Shown here in pieces: positions 24,166-36,504 of a DNA stretch of 64,000 nucleotides. The translations under genes were made by a program, and so were the position numbers. The first letter of the stretch is position 1, and each line of letters opens with the position of its first letter. Source of the stretch: Pseudoneurospora amorphoporcata (Eukaryota > Ascomycota > Sordariomycetes > Sordariales > Sordariaceae). The stretch spans positions 96,025-160,024 of the forward strand of contig MU859128.1 of assembly GCA_033297205.1 (NCBI GenBank), written 5' to 3'. The notes beneath the pieces are model-generated. The model searched no databases, had not been told where the DNA came from, and was given only the letters and a program-made list of their open reading frames with translations.

Positions 24166-25152
24166 GATGGTCTGGTGGTCAGCACGAACCTGGGTGGCAG
24201 AGGAATGTTGACGACCGGTGGCGTTGGTGTCGCGTTACGCAAACGTGGGAACCAGTCAGCACTCTATCCCACAAGGCAGACGCCAAAGAAGCCACAAGTG
24301 ATGGTAGACTACCACAAGAAAAGGCGACGACACACGGCAACCATGCAGCAACACAACAGGTTCGGGCGAAAAGATTCATATATCCCCTCCATGCATGTTC
24401 TTATCAAACCCCTCTTGCAAAGCCCGCAATCTTTTTACACTGTGTGCTCAATGGTAACTCTGACCTGACGGCGGCGGTGTAGCATAATGCAAATGCACCT
24501 CAAAACAATCGGGTCTTCAATATCACCCGAACCACGTCACCCAGTGGCGTGTCTTCCCGGTCCACCATGTCAGATATCGTTGGACCGTATATGCGAGGCC
24601 AAGACGATGAGCGCTGCAATGCAAATCCATTATCCACAGCATCCCGTGGTTTCTGCAGAGGTCGTACTGCAATCTACTGCAAGGCTGAGAAGGATGCTAG
24701 AACCGGTCTGAAACGGACACCCACCCGAGGGATGAGATGTGCCTCTGACGTTCAAATCACACCCACCGGACACACTTCCCAACCACATTCACCCCAAGAA
24801 ATACAAAAAGGCCGCTATCAGTCAGCTATGAGAGGCGCTTTGGGCATCATTTCGGTCGATCATCTGAAGTGGACTTGTGAACGGTCTTGTCTCGGCGCTC
24901 GGACTTCCTGTTCTGGCAAGTTGACTGTTGAAGTGGCAGGGCAGCAGTGCCGTGGCCTTGCTTGCATCAAGACTGCACGCAGTTGATGCATCGTACATAT
25001 AAGTCTGACCATAAAGTCTAGTCTTTTTTATGGCCTAGGTGCAGCTTGTTGTCGATCTGTCTTTTTGCCACGTTCTCCTCCTGTTCACTTTTTTGGCAAT
25101 CGGAACAAGACATCACTAGACAAACAAAAAAGTCGTCATCTCGGAAGCCACG
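24166..25152. other. intergenic region upstream of chitin deacetylase
   Basis: About 1 kb. A 145-codon frame (24549-24986) has no recognisable domain and atypical composition, so it is not called as a gene. The last 150 bases probably hold the promoter and 5' UTR of the deacetylase. Confidence 0.5.
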
Positions 25153-26201
25153 ATGCGCTTGTCAAAGTTTCTGCCTGTCGGGGTTCTTGTAGCTCCAGGA
25201 CGTGCTCTCCCGGCTCCATCGTAAGACTGTCGTTCCTGAAATTGCAAATGTCATATCTGACACTGCTCAACAGTAAAAGAGTTCCCACCCGAAACTACTC
25301 TCCAGACAACTACGGTCCAAACAACAACAACTACGGGCCTGACTATTACTATCCCAACGACAACTACCCCAACCAGGACACCTCATCCTCCAGCTCGGTT
25401 CCCTACCAAGACTCGTCATCCTCTTCCTCGTATCAAAACGACGGCTCCTACCTCCCACCAACCAACACCACATCTTCAGCCTCCTCTCCAGGCTCAGACC
25501 CCTCCCCGTTATACCTCCCCCGCGCAGTCCCCACGGGCCTCATAATCAACTCCTGCACAGTCCCCGGCATAGTAGCCCTAACCTTCGACGACGGTCCCTA
25601 CATCTACACCTCGGCCCTCCTCGATACGCTCGCCTCCTTCTCGCCCCCAGTCCACGCCACCTTTTTCATAAACGGCGCCAACTGGGTCTCGGGCATAGAC
25701 GACGAATCAACCCCCTACCCCTCCCTTCTCCGTCGCATGTTATCCTCGGGCCACCAAATCGCTTCCCACACATGGTCCCACCTCGACCTCACCTCGGCCA
25801 GCACCGCGCAGCGAGTAGAGCAAGTCACTCTCCTCGAAGACACTCTTCAGAGAGTAGTGGGCGTCAGACCGCGGTATATCCGCCCCCCTTATGCGACATG
25901 CGAAAATGGCTGCTTGGAAGATCTGGAAGGGATGGGCTATCATGTCGTTAATTTCGATTTAGATACCAAGGATTATGCGAATGATTCCCCACAAGGGATT
26001 CAGACGTCAGTGGATAAGTTTAATGGGGAGCTGGGGCGGGATGTGAGTACCGACTCGGCGATTGTCCTAAGTCATGATGTGCATCAGTGGACGGTGGAGA
26101 GACTTGCGGAGGAGATGGTGAAGACGGTTAGGGAAAGGGGGTTTAGGACGGGGACGGTGGGGGAGTGTTTGGGTGATCCGCAGAGCGGGTGGTATGCTTA
26201 A
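25153..26201 (+). CDS. secreted polysaccharide (chitin) deacetylase, CE4 family
   Basis: Two exons, 25153-25220 and 25274-26201, encode 331 residues. Exon 1 supplies a signal-peptide-like start (MRLSKFLPVGVLVAPGRALP) and a 53-nt intron joins it in frame to KRVPTRNYSPDN. A flexible Asn/Tyr/Pro/Ser-rich spacer (about residues 25-110) precedes the NodB domain. Catalytic motifs are clear: TFDDGP with the base and metal-binding Asp residues, HTWSHLDL with the metal-binding HxxxH pair, RPPYATCE for motif 3, NFDLDTKDY for motif 4 and IVLSHDVH for motif 5. CE4 enzymes remove N-acetyl groups from chitin or related polymers outside the cell. No chitin-binding domain or GPI signal is seen. Starting at an upstream frame at 25065 instead would miss the secretion signal, because the 25153 exon is in a different frame. 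Confidence 0.88.
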
Positions 26202-26855
26202 GGGATCGAGTGTGATGATTTTATACTTGTGTCGGCGTGAGGAGGTCATGATGTTGAACAACAATACCCCCCCTATTTTTGATATTTGAGTTTTGGCTAC
26301 ATGTATTTCGCCGGGAAGAACACGACTGGCACCTTTGTATATTTTGTTGATAGCGAATAAGCAACACCTTCAAAGTTCAAACAATACCGACTGGAAGAAT
26401 ATGCATAAACTTGTTGTCCAGTCCCATGAAGAGAAACCCATGATATTTGTTTCACAGGATGTCTAACAGCCAATCAAGGTACCCCGTTCTACCGTTCGTT
26501 CTCGGGCCGCCCCACCAGTCCGTTCCATTCCTGGAACCGGGAACTGGGGATGGGGAATAGGGACGTCGTTCGTCGTCATCAACTTCCAAGCCCCACATTT
26601 TGTTCCCCGAACGGACTTTGTTTCAACACAACATCAACATCAACATCAACTGAACGCTCGCTTTTCACTCCCATTTTCCACCACTTTGCGATTTTATTTC
26701 CAAAACATATTTTACATCATTTTCCCTGAATTATAGATCAAACTCCAAAGACAGGCCAGATTGAAGTCCTGCAAGTTCCATTTCAATCCAACCCCACTGC
26801 AGTCATAACTCTTGAGCTGGACTCACCACACCACCGGACCACCCCCTATCGCTCC
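26202..26855. other. intergenic region upstream of alpha/beta hydrolase
   Basis: About 650 bp. It contains GGTACC at 26478, a G-rich stretch (26535-26565) and an ATCAAC/ACATCA repeat around 26625-26652. The final part is probably the promoter and 5' UTR of the hydrolase. Confidence 0.5.
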
Positions 26856-28543
26856 ATGCACCACCCAATGCACCTAAAACTCAAAGACATATCCATCACC
26901 CTCCCCCACAAACCAACAGCAACTCTGCGCATCTCAGCTCTCTTCCCCGGGACATCCTCCCCGGACTTCGCAGACTCGTCGTCCCCAGACATCGCAGCTT
27001 TACCACCTTCATCTACCCTCCTCGTCTTTCTCAATGGGTTGATCCTCCCTCGATCGTCCTGGACCGAGTGCATATCCCGGTTTTTGCGCATCCGCGGCGA
27101 TTCGCACCGACTCGGACGGTCGTCGTCGACATCTTCTGCTTCTTCTTCTTCCGATCCCGGGTTCAAAGCCGCCGAGCCTACCAGTAGATTCGAGTCTGCG
27201 CCTGTGCCTTGTGGAAGTGGGTCTGCGTCTGACAATGGGATACATCCACATCTAACTCTACAACCTCGACGTGAAAATGAATATGAATATGAAATCCCCA
27301 ACATCCTAACCTACGACCGCTACGGCCAAGGCTCCTCCGACCCGGACCCCTCCGACCCCTCCGACCCGGACAATGACACGGACAATGACACGACGCCCTA
27401 CGGCCACACCCCCGTCGACGTCATCACCGACTTGCACCAGTTACTTCTCCTCGTCTCTCGCCAATTCCTGCCCCTGTGTCGAGATCTCAAAGACCTGGAC
27501 GTGGTAATGGTGGCTAATAGCATCGGCTGTCCCCTCGCCCGCCTCTTCAACGACGCCCGTTTTCCCTCCTCCTCCGTTCGCGTAGTGGGGTATTTATTTC
27601 TGGACTCCATGATGGCCAACAGCGACTTTGTCGACTCCGTTTTCCCGGATCCGGATGCGGAGGGGTTTGTTAGAGAAAGGGACCTAAAGGAGGGGGTGAG
27701 TGAGGAGGATTTGAGATGGACGAGAAAGATGTTCAGACAAAAGTTTCATCCTAGCGTGGGGAACGCGGAGAGGTTGGATAGACGGGGGTTGAGGGCGTTG
27801 TTGCCGTGGAGCGATAGGCCGAAACTTACGGTTCCGGCACGGGGGGACGGGAGGGATGGGATGGATGGGAAGGATGGGAAGGAGCAGGAGCAAGGCGAAG
27901 GGGATGGAGGGGGAGAGGGAGAGGGAGAGGGACATGGGAGGAATGATAGGAAAACGGAAAAGCTGGGTGTCCCTGAAGGGCACGAGGTTGAGGAAGGGCC
28001 TGGGGGAGAACATGAAGGGGGTGAGGGTGGTGAACTAGAGAAGACGATGGCACGAAACAAAACGAAGGAAAGTACGACGACGGAACACACGCAAATAACC
28101 AGACCAAAGGTCATAGTCATCGGTCACGATTGGGACGTTTTCGCCGATCAAAACGAAAAGGTTCGTTCTTTCCCCTTTCTTTCCCCTTTCTTTCCCCTTC
28201 CTCTCCCTCTCTCTCTCTCTGGGGTACCGTAGCTTCAATGTCGAAATGTCAGTTCTTCCGTCTCACACGTGGCACACACCCCCTGATCTGACTCCTCCAC
28301 ATCTATCTACTACAGGGCCCAATGTCCATCCCCAAAGCTGTCATAAACGGGTACATGAACCCAGCCTGGCAGCGGTATAACGAGGGGTTGACCCGTCTTG
28401 CGGCGGGTGACGGCGACGGCGATGATGATAATAATGTGGTTCCGGTCAAGATTGCGAAGGGTTGTGGGCATTTTATCCAAAAGGACGATCCGGAATTGGT
28501 GGCGAGGGAGGTGGATTTGTTGTTGAGGCGGCTTGGGTTGTGA
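26856..28543 (+). CDS. alpha/beta hydrolase with an acidic Gly/Glu-rich insertion
   Basis: Two exons, 26856-28160 and 28316-28543, both in phase 0, encode 510 residues. Visible fold elements are LLVFLNGLILPRSSWTECI (strand with oxyanion region), LTYDRYGQGSSD (typical of the alpha/beta hydrolase family), VVMVANSIGCPLAR (nucleophile elbow with Ser in N-S-I-G) and, in exon 2, VKIAKGCGHFIQKDDP, which carries the catalytic His. The acid residue probably lies in VIVIGHDWDVF just before the intron. A run of about 100 residues (roughly 330-415) rich in Gly, Glu, Asp and Lys interrupts the fold between the cap and the last strands. Ser and Asp-Pro-rich inserts also occur near residues 90 and 155-185. 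Substrate is unknown. The intron 3' part carries a CT-rich tract (28164-28220). Confidence 0.83.
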
Positions 28544-28857
28544 TGGTGGTGTTGGGTGAGTGAGGTCCGGGGTGACGCTAGGGGTGCACGAGAGACTGGA
28601 CCGCCGCCAACAAGTGACAGGTACTTGCAGACTTCGACGTGGACGGGAAGGAGGAGGTGGATGGGTCATGCATGTCATCGCTATAGTTGATGATCTGGGT
28701 TGGTCCATGATGGTTGGTTGGATCGGGACAAGAAGGAAGTTGGATCATGTTGAAGTCTGAATGGTGCAGAAAGAAAGAAGAAAAAGGAAAGGAAAAAAAA
28801 AAGGACATTGCATGTCCAGGGCAAAAAGGGAGCGATGAAATAGGCAAAAAAAAAGTG
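28544..28857. other. 3' flank of the hydrolase and downstream flank of the tRNA
   Basis: About 310 bp with A-rich tracts (28764-28803). No gene is seen. Confidence 0.5.
28846..28854 (-). terminator. T-run terminator for the tRNA gene
   Basis: Nine A on the plus strand, read as a T run three bases past the tRNA 3' end on the minus strand. RNA polymerase III terminates at such T runs. Confidence 0.75.
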
Positions 28858-28944
28858 TGCCCCCACGCGGGATTGAACCGCGGACCTCTTCATGACGCAA
28901 ACGGTTAGTACGAGTGAAGCGCTCTACCACTGAGCTATACGGGC
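28858..28944 (-). tRNA. tRNA-Thr (anticodon CGT) with a 15-nt intron
   Basis: The minus strand folds as a tRNA of 72 nt plus intron. The D arm is GCTC/AGTGGTA/GAGC, the anticodon stem CTTCA/TGAAG, and the T arm CGCGG/TTCAATC/CCGCG. The anticodon loop reads C-T-CGT-A before a 15-nt insert at the canonical position after base 37, giving threonine. T33 and A37 are as expected. The acceptor stem pairs GCCCGTA with TGGGGGC and includes a G-G mismatch at the 5:68 pair and a T-G wobble next to it; the discriminator is A. The mismatch slightly lowers confidence that the gene is fully functional. A T run for Pol III termination follows. Confidence 0.85.
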
Positions 28945-28981
28945 GTACGCCTTGGTTGACATTCCCAGGTAGTAATGGGGC

Positions 28982-28988
28982 ATATAAA
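28982..28988 (-). promoter_or_regulatory. TATA-like element upstream of the tRNA
   Basis: The minus strand reads TTTATAT about 37 nt upstream of the mature tRNA 5' end. Upstream TATA-like elements are known for some fungal Pol III genes; its use here is an inference. Confidence 0.4.
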
Positions 28989-31158
28989 GGTAGAGAAGAA
29001 ACTGCAATGACAACTTCTAATGGAACAACCGTCCTCATGGTTGACGATGACCAAGGTATGATCATGACCCAGGCACCAGCTCCCTAACTGGACAAGATTC
29101 CAGTATTCATACCCCATGTTGGCATTTGCATAATGATCATACGTGCTGGAATTCAAGATGAGAGATTTGAACATAAATACCAATCTCATTCGCTCTTGGA
29201 ATTTGAACCCCCGAGATCATCACCACTAACAAAGACAACAAGGACCGCGGCGTATCTGTAAAGTTCTGTTAGTCCAAGCACTGCATTGAAGAAGGAGGAG
29301 CTTGTGATACATAAGGTACGCAGCCGTCGATGCAAAGATCTCCGCCCTTTTCATGTTTGCATTGCTCAAAAGCCCAACACTCCCTCCCTCCGAACAGGAC
29401 CGGACCGTAAAGAGAGCACAGCAATAAGATCGAGCTTGAGTTTGTCTGACTATGTCCACGACGTATAAGATGGTAATGGGGCAGACAGACCAAAAGCAAA
29501 ACAGCGAGAAAGGTAATGTACTGTACTCAGCCGTGCACACGGTGCACGCGACGAAGCGGGATAGTTGTTGATCGGATTTCGTGTAGAAGAGTTTTTAGTC
29601 GGCGTGTTCCGTGTTGTTCCTGTGGGCGTGTCCTGTTTTGTGGAGATTTTTAATCGTTATATGACTTGCCATTGAACTTGAAGTAGGTACCTTACCTTCT
29701 GACTGGATGACTGGGGGCTGTTCCCACCTCAACTGGAAAAGAAACATGAACCCAAAGTACATGTAATGTGCAAGGAAGCTGGGCATTCTATCTAGACTAC
29801 TGGTTCGACTATGTGCAACGCTACCAGCCAGGTCATCTGCATCATCGTGGATGGAGACACTGCTTCCTCCAAGTGTTGGGAAACATAAGCGTCTGGACCG
29901 CCACCAAGTGCATGGAAGAAGTTGTATTCGACATGGAATGCCGTGAGCGTTCTTGCATCTGATCCGGTGACGGGATTCTGGCGAGTGAGCTTTCGAAAAG
30001 GACCTCTCCTATCCAGTGATTGTTGAACACATCTGTTAGCTGCGATGCAACATGAAGGAGTGGCTCTCAGCAAAAGTAAGGTAAGGTAACTTCTTCGGTG
30101 TAGGAGATCTATACTACCTACAGGCTAGTAGAGACAGAGCTGCGCAGCCAGTTAGGTCATTCTCAAAACTCTAGTAATCGACTAACGAGGAGAATAAGGT
30201 ATTGTACGACCTGGAGGAAGGAACTTCTTGTAATGTCACAGCATAACCAGAGGGCACGATGTGTGCGCAAGATCTTGATTAACTTGGACTAAAGACAAGA
30301 AGTTGAAGAGGGAAGAAATCCTGAATATGAAGGCTCGATACGAGAGCTGGGTTTTATACCCAGATCGTAGGCGATAGCTAGATCCGTGAATGGAACCCAT
30401 GTGACAATGAGAACCTTGACGGTTGGCATGTGAACCAGAACCGTCACATTCACCGGTTTAGGTGGTTAAGACCTGGATCTTTACGCTTACAGATGATGTC
30501 GGAGGGTGGGATAGGTGTGCCGCGGGAGGTGCCGGTAACGCTGTAGGTAAGCTTACCGAGAGCTCTATGTGGGCAAAAGGAAATAGTAAGGAGCAGAAGG
30601 GCTTGAAGGGAGATTGTAATAAACCAATACAGGTCACTTCGATAAACCCAAAGATGTTGTTTTTATTAAATTCAAGGAGATAATGAGGAAGAGCTTCCCG
30701 CAATCGTCTGATAGCTAGGTACAGAGGGTCGGTCGTTCAAATCCGGGAAATTATATACACAAAAGTGGCATATATACAATTCCTAAACCTGAGCTTGGTG
30801 CGGAGAGAACAAAAAGACAGGCACGGAGCAAACGGTAGGCCGACTGCCGACATAGACACGTCGACTAAATGACCGCGGCTCGGCTCGTGCTTAACACTAT
30901 TACCTAGTCCATAGCCTCTACAGGGCTGCCAACATCTTTACGACACCCAAAGCTTGGATGTTAGCCCCATTTCTGACCGCATACTCGAAGCCTGCTGATA
31001 CATGTTGACAACGAATTGTTTTACAACTGAACGCCTTCCCTCAAGCCTCCGGGGCTTCTGCCTATGCTAATCCTACAAACTCCGGCAACGCCAGTGCATG
31101 CCACATCCTGAACTAGCCCGTACATCCATCCGTATGATATCCCATCCAGAAAGACTGA
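28989..31158. other. 2.2 kb intergenic region
   Basis: No gene, RNA or repeat family is recognised. GGTACC motifs occur near 29687 and 30716. The end nearest 31158 is probably the histidine kinase 3' UTR. A single tRNA T-arm-like string near 29195-29220 lacks the rest of a cloverleaf. Confidence 0.5.
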
Positions 31159-34100
31159 TCAACCATCTCCCAAAATCGCCCCCAAATCCTTCATCCTAAC
31201 CGGCTTTGTCAAGAACAGATCCACTCCGCTCGCCAGTGCATCCTTCTGTATCGTCCCGCTCGTGACTCCTGTGAGCGCCACGACTGTTGCGGGCTCCAGA
31301 CCCGTGACAGATTCCCCTTCGATGCTGTTCTCCTCTGTTGTTTCCATCACACCGTCATCCATGTCATCGCCCTTGACTTGCACATCCTTCGCTTGTTCCA
31401 TGTCCCGTGGCACTCCAGCATTCCCATCTGCAGGTGCGCTCCCGTCTTCACCTCCTCCGACCGGTGCTGGCGCAACTGTCGTCGGCTTGAGAGATGCCTG
31501 TTCAGCCTGCCTCTGTATGACTCTCTCCCCATCTCTAGTTTCAGCTACAGCGCCGACTTCGAGATTCGTCACTCCAACACCACCACCACCACCACCACTA
31601 CCGATACCCGCATCCAAACTCCCAGCTCTCGCCCTTGCCTCACCCGCCTTGTTCGCTGCAGTGGTGCCCCTTTTCATCGAATTCCTGCCCACACTCTGAC
31701 TCCTGTTCACAGGAAACTCCCTCTCAAACTGCCTGATCCTCCTTGTGGCCTCCAATCCATCCATCACCGGCATGCTGATATCCATCAACACCCACTTGTA
31801 CCGTCCCGGGTTCTCCTTGTAGATCTCCACTGCCTCCAGCCCGTTGCGGGCAGTAGCAAAGGGACGATGCTTCTTGCGCATCGCCGAGGCGAGGATGTGA
31901 AGGTTTATGGGGTTGTCGTCTACGAGGAGACAGGCCTTTTCTTCCTGATTGGCTGAGGGATTGGAAGAGGAGTTGCGGCCTTGAGAGGGTGAGTTTGGCA
32001 GGGACTGGGAGGGCCGAGGGTTGGGAGGGGAGGAAGGTAGGGAAGGGGAGGAGGAGGTTGGGACAACAGGGAAGGTAGATGCCTTGGTGAGGGAATGTGT
32101 TTCAACATGAAGCTCAGCGAGTTGCCCACGAGTGAGCGGAGGGGAGGTCATCAGTATTGATTGCTGACGCTGGGCTTCGGGCGGTTTCGGCGGCGGTGAC
32201 ACATCCGGGACGGCGGCGGTGCCTGTCTTTGTGTCATTTATGGTCGCGGCGGTAGCGGCAGCCCCAGCGGTACCCCCGCTTGTAGGGACAGCTTTGTCGA
32301 GGGTCGTGGCGTTGGCGTTACTAGTAGCGGAAGGACGGATCGAATGGATGGTATGCGACATAGGTGACACCTGATCATCCTCAGGGGAAGCGGGGACCTC
32401 GGTTAAGACCGGTGGTGAGATGGCGGAGTCGAATGGCGACGGCGACGACACCTCGGAGACGAAGACGCTGGTGAAACCCAGGTCCATGTTGTTCGCTTTC
32501 TCTTTCCCAGTACGGGACCGTGGCGGCAGCGGGGGCCTGGTGACTGGCATCTTGACGTTCTCTTGCTGAGATGACAAGGAAGGCTCCTCTTGCTTCGGTT
32601 CGGGGGCAACTGCTTCCTCTGTGTTGGGCGACGTGGCATCCTTCGTCTCATCCCCTTCCACCTTCTCATCCTTTGCCACGGACGTCTGCTGAACCAGAGG
32701 TGTTCCGACATTCCCCTTGATCCTCTGCATCATAGGCCTCGTCGCAGCAGCCGCCGTGACCTTGTTCGTTACAAACAGGGCATCCCGGAAATCATCCGCC
32801 AGATAGGGCAAGAACCTCGACTTCCTGTTGACGATCTGGAAAACCTCGGGGTCGGACATTTTCCTCTGCAGAACATCCAGATCAATGCTAGACTCGGATG
32901 AGGTCCGTGACAGTAGCTCGTTCTCTGCTTGTCCTCCCATTTCACTCACTCTTCCCTTCAGCGGGACGGGATGACTCTGAAGACACTTCCTCAGTGTCTT
33001 GGCCAACTTCCTTGGCCCAACCCTGTTGCCACGTCTGTCAGTATTTGCTCATGGCCATAAGAGGTAGTCATCGACATGGGAAAGAAAACTCACGGCTGCC
33101 CGATAAACTCCATCACGCTCGCCGCCCCTTTCCCTCCAGCAGCAGCATCACCCCTAGACAGTGACAGGTGCTGCGCAACAACTTCATTCCCGCACACCAC
33201 CACCAACGGGCCGGGCAACATTCTCGACGCGAACATCCTCCCACTAATCTTGCCACCAGCGCCATCATCCGGGCACATGCCCAACACAAACCGATCGCTA
33301 CAAATTGTCATCTGCGCGTCCGCTGGGTTGGTCACCACCCGACATCCAAGCCAATCCCTGCACATCCTCTCCATGATCCCCCTCCTCACAACTTCCCTCC
33401 CCTTCGCATTGACCGGCTTACCCCACCCAGCGTCGTCGGGCTCCTTGTCTCCCAGCCCATCGAAACCGAGCAAGCAAACCCTTAACCCCCTCAGCGCCTC
33501 CCTATACTCCGCTATATCCTTCTCCTCAGGCCTTGGTTCCGGACTCGAATGGAGAAGCGGTGTGATCACTCTAACTGTCGTGCCTTCGCCCGGTCGGGAG
33601 TCGACGACGACGCGCCCACCTAGGGCATCGACGATCTGTTTCACAATAGAAAGGCCGAGGCCGGGGCCAGGGGTGAGACTGTCTTCCTTTTGGAAGGGCG
33701 AAAAAGCCTTCTCGCGGAGAAAACGGGGGGCGATTCCTTTGCCCGTATCCGAGACGGTGAGTATCACGTTTGAGCGTTTCTGTTCACCCAACCCCACCCC
33801 GAGGCTGCCCTTCTTGCGGTTGGGATTGAGATTGGGGTGGGAAGGGGAGTGCTTGCTGTCCGTTTCGATGCCGGTGTCTTCTGCTTCGTCTTCGAGGTCT
33901 GTGGAGGCGAAAGAAGAGCGAGGTCCGGGGGGGATAGCTTGAGCGGTCATGGCGATGTTGATGAATCCCTTACGAGTGAACTTGACTGCGTTGCCGAATA
34001 AGTTCATGAGGATGCGGCGCAACGCACCGGGTTGGGCGTAGTAGGACCAGTTGACGGTGGGGTCGATATCCAGGTGGATAGCGACATGGTCATCACCTGG

Positions 34101-36504
34101 ATCGGCACCACCTTGGTTGCACCATCGCTGGAAGGAATAGCCCGCGTAGAGGGACTCGACGACTTCCTCTAGCATGGCATCAAGCTCTACGTCGTAGAAG
34201 CGGGTTAACGTCGGTTGCTCCCATAGCCAGGGCTTGGTTGCTAGGCTGCCTGATCGCATCCTTGACGATCCTGAGGGACCACTGAAATCAGGGTCTTGAT
34301 CGTGCTCTAGGTCGTCCGAGTGGCAGGAATCTCGTCGGCTATTGGAGAGTTTGGTGTTCTCCACTAGACTGTTGATTTTGGAATGATCCAGTAGATGGTC
34401 GACAGTGTCCAGCAGTGTCCTGACACAAGCCTCGATGAGGTGGACGAGCTCCGTCTGGGAAGTGCTGAGGTCGGTATCGAGCAACAACTCGGCAGCACCA
34501 AGAATGCCGTGCAACGGCGACAGCATCTCGTGCGAAATGGATCCAAGCATGTCTGACTTGGCCTGGTTGGCCAGCGTCGCATCGATACGGGCCACTTCCG
34601 CCATAACATTCTTGCCAAACGCGTTGAACAAGCCGAGTTCATCCTGCGGCGCAATGATGCGCAACGGTTCTCTGGTCCATGCCAGCCCAGCCGCGAACCA
34701 GCGCTGCATCTGGGTCCCCCACAGGGGAAAGAAGGAGACTGCTCGAGCCTCGGGGAATGCCGCATGGATGGTATCACACTCACTCTTCCGTGGCTTTTGC
34801 AAAGATGTGCCATCTTTTCTCCGTAGCCGGCCACCTCGTTGTCTTTTGGCGGCGGCGTCGATTTCCGAGTCGGAGCAAGGACAAGAGGGGCTTGTTGAAG
34901 AGGGCGGAGACGGCATTGGCACGGTTTCTGGAGCACCGACGAAGTTGCCTGCCGCGTCGAATTCCCAGATGGTTCCCCGCGGGTAACGACGAAGTAGCTT
35001 GCGGAGGAAGCTCTCTGAGAGAAGCCGCCAGCTGCGGTGAGGTTCGGCATGTCGTATGGGACCTGTGGCGTCTGTTGTTGTCCCGTCGCGTGTTCCAGGT
35101 GGTGTCACAGAAAAGCCGAGGATGTCACAGGGTCGTTTGTGCGGTTTAACTTCCAAGTCGATTCCATTATTTGCATCGGGGCTCGTTGCTCTGGTAGGTA
35201 CATCTGATGTAGTGTTTGTATCACCGTCCTGCCAGTAATGGAAGGGGCTCGTGTTGGCGTCGAGGAAGACCACCCCAGCTGCATCCATAGATTCTCGAAT
35301 GATGTTTGATGCCTTTGCGAAACTCTTCTTGATCTCAGACAGCCGGACGTCGGCGCCCAGGGTTCCGTTGGTTGGCGTGTCCGCTGGTGTTGATTGATCA
35401 CTGCTGTGGTCTGGAAAAGAAAGCTTTCTGACATGGTTAGCCTCATACTCACCGCCGCTTCGTGTTCCATCTATGGCGTTTTCAGACACTCTGATGTGTG
35501 TCTGCGGAGCTGTCGAGCCCTTGTGGTGCGGGAAGTGAGGTGCACGATGGCGACCGAACGGATATGTGTCCCATGTATCTCGCCGGCTCGGGTCCACGGT
35601 ATCTCTTTCTGCATGATACTCCGACCGGCTGGAAATGTCGTCCCTTCCCTCCGAATAGCTTACTACCCCCCTAAGGATACGCTCGGTCTGGAGTAATACC
35701 GCTTGCTTCCTGTGGGCCTCCAACTGGCGAGAGATTGTCCGAGAAAGATCTTTCATGAAGTCGATATTAACTTGGTCGAGATTTTGCCGCGGACTTGTGT
35801 CAAAAACCGAAAACAAGCCTATGACGATACCGGAGGACGAGCAGATGGGGACGCCAGCGTAGAACCGAGGATAGGGTTCTTGTCCAAAGAGGGAATGGAT
35901 GTGATCGAACCGTTGGTCGGCCAGCAGGTCGGGTATCACAAAGACGATGAGGTCCTCGGGATGGCGTTTCTGTTCGCGGATCACCTCGTCACAGATGATC
36001 TCGCTTCTGGGGATGTCGCGTCCGCGCAAAAGGAGATGGCTGACTTCATCACGGGCATAGGGTCGAAGTGGCAGTGTTGGTGTTGCTTCGGCAGCAATGT
36101 GTTGGAGATCGTGGTCAAAGAGAGACAGCACCCCTCGTTGCGCCGACAGTTGGAGGGCACCGAGCTGGACAAGTGCCGTCAGGGCGGTATCGGATGATGC
36201 CCGGAGGCTTTTGCTCGGGGACGTGAGACCAGGGTCGGGCACCGCACGGCTATCCCGGACTGTCGACAAGAATCTGTAGAGAATGTTAGCAATGTCAGAA
36301 TATCAAGGCTGAGGAGCGTAGGGGCGCGCCGAGAAGGCCAGGGGGAGTGTCCGACCGCGATGATGCGCGGGATGATCTCTCAGAAGCCTCAGGACACAGC
36401 TCGGTGGACGCTATGGCAGAGATGGATTGAAGAGATAGGTGGCAATGGAACCGGACGTACCTGGAGGTCTCCCAATCACGAGCTCTTTCAGACACGTTCC
36501 GCAT
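31159..36504 (-). CDS. hybrid histidine kinase: GAF, HisKA, HATPase and receiver domains
   Basis: Three minus-strand exons, 36504-36461, 36273-33094 and 33022-31159, encode about 1,695 residues. The 44-nt first exon (MRNVSERARDWETS) joins via GTACGT and a CTAAC branch to RFLSTVRDSRAV. A GAF-type sensor region (about 50-215) contains LGALQLSAQRGVLSLFD and PYPRFYAGVPICSSSG. The HisKA box SISHEMLSPLHGILGA (phospho-His near 596) is followed by the ATPase N box NLFGNAVKFT, G1 DTGKGIAPRF and G2 GPGLGLSIVK. After a long Pro/Ser/Thr/Ala-rich linker, the receiver begins ACLLVDDNPIN and has the phospho-acceptor in VLMDISMPVMDG (near 1487) and the Lys in LTKPVRM. The receiver is split by about 150 low-complexity residues. 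No transmembrane segment is seen, so it is probably cytosolic, feeding a phosphorelay to an HPt protein. Fungal group assignment (a DCC-1-like group is one option) needs a tree. Confidence 0.9.

Noticed and set aside
24549..24986. 145-codon plus-strand frame
   Set aside because: No recognisable motif and atypical composition; upstream region of the deacetylase.
25065..25152. Upstream start for the chitin deacetylase
   Set aside because: The 25065 frame gives no secretion signal and differs in frame from the signal-peptide exon at 25153, which splices cleanly to the deacetylase exon.
29190..29225. tRNA T-arm-like string on the minus strand (GGGGGTTCAAATTCC)
   Set aside because: No D arm, anticodon stem or acceptor pairing around it.
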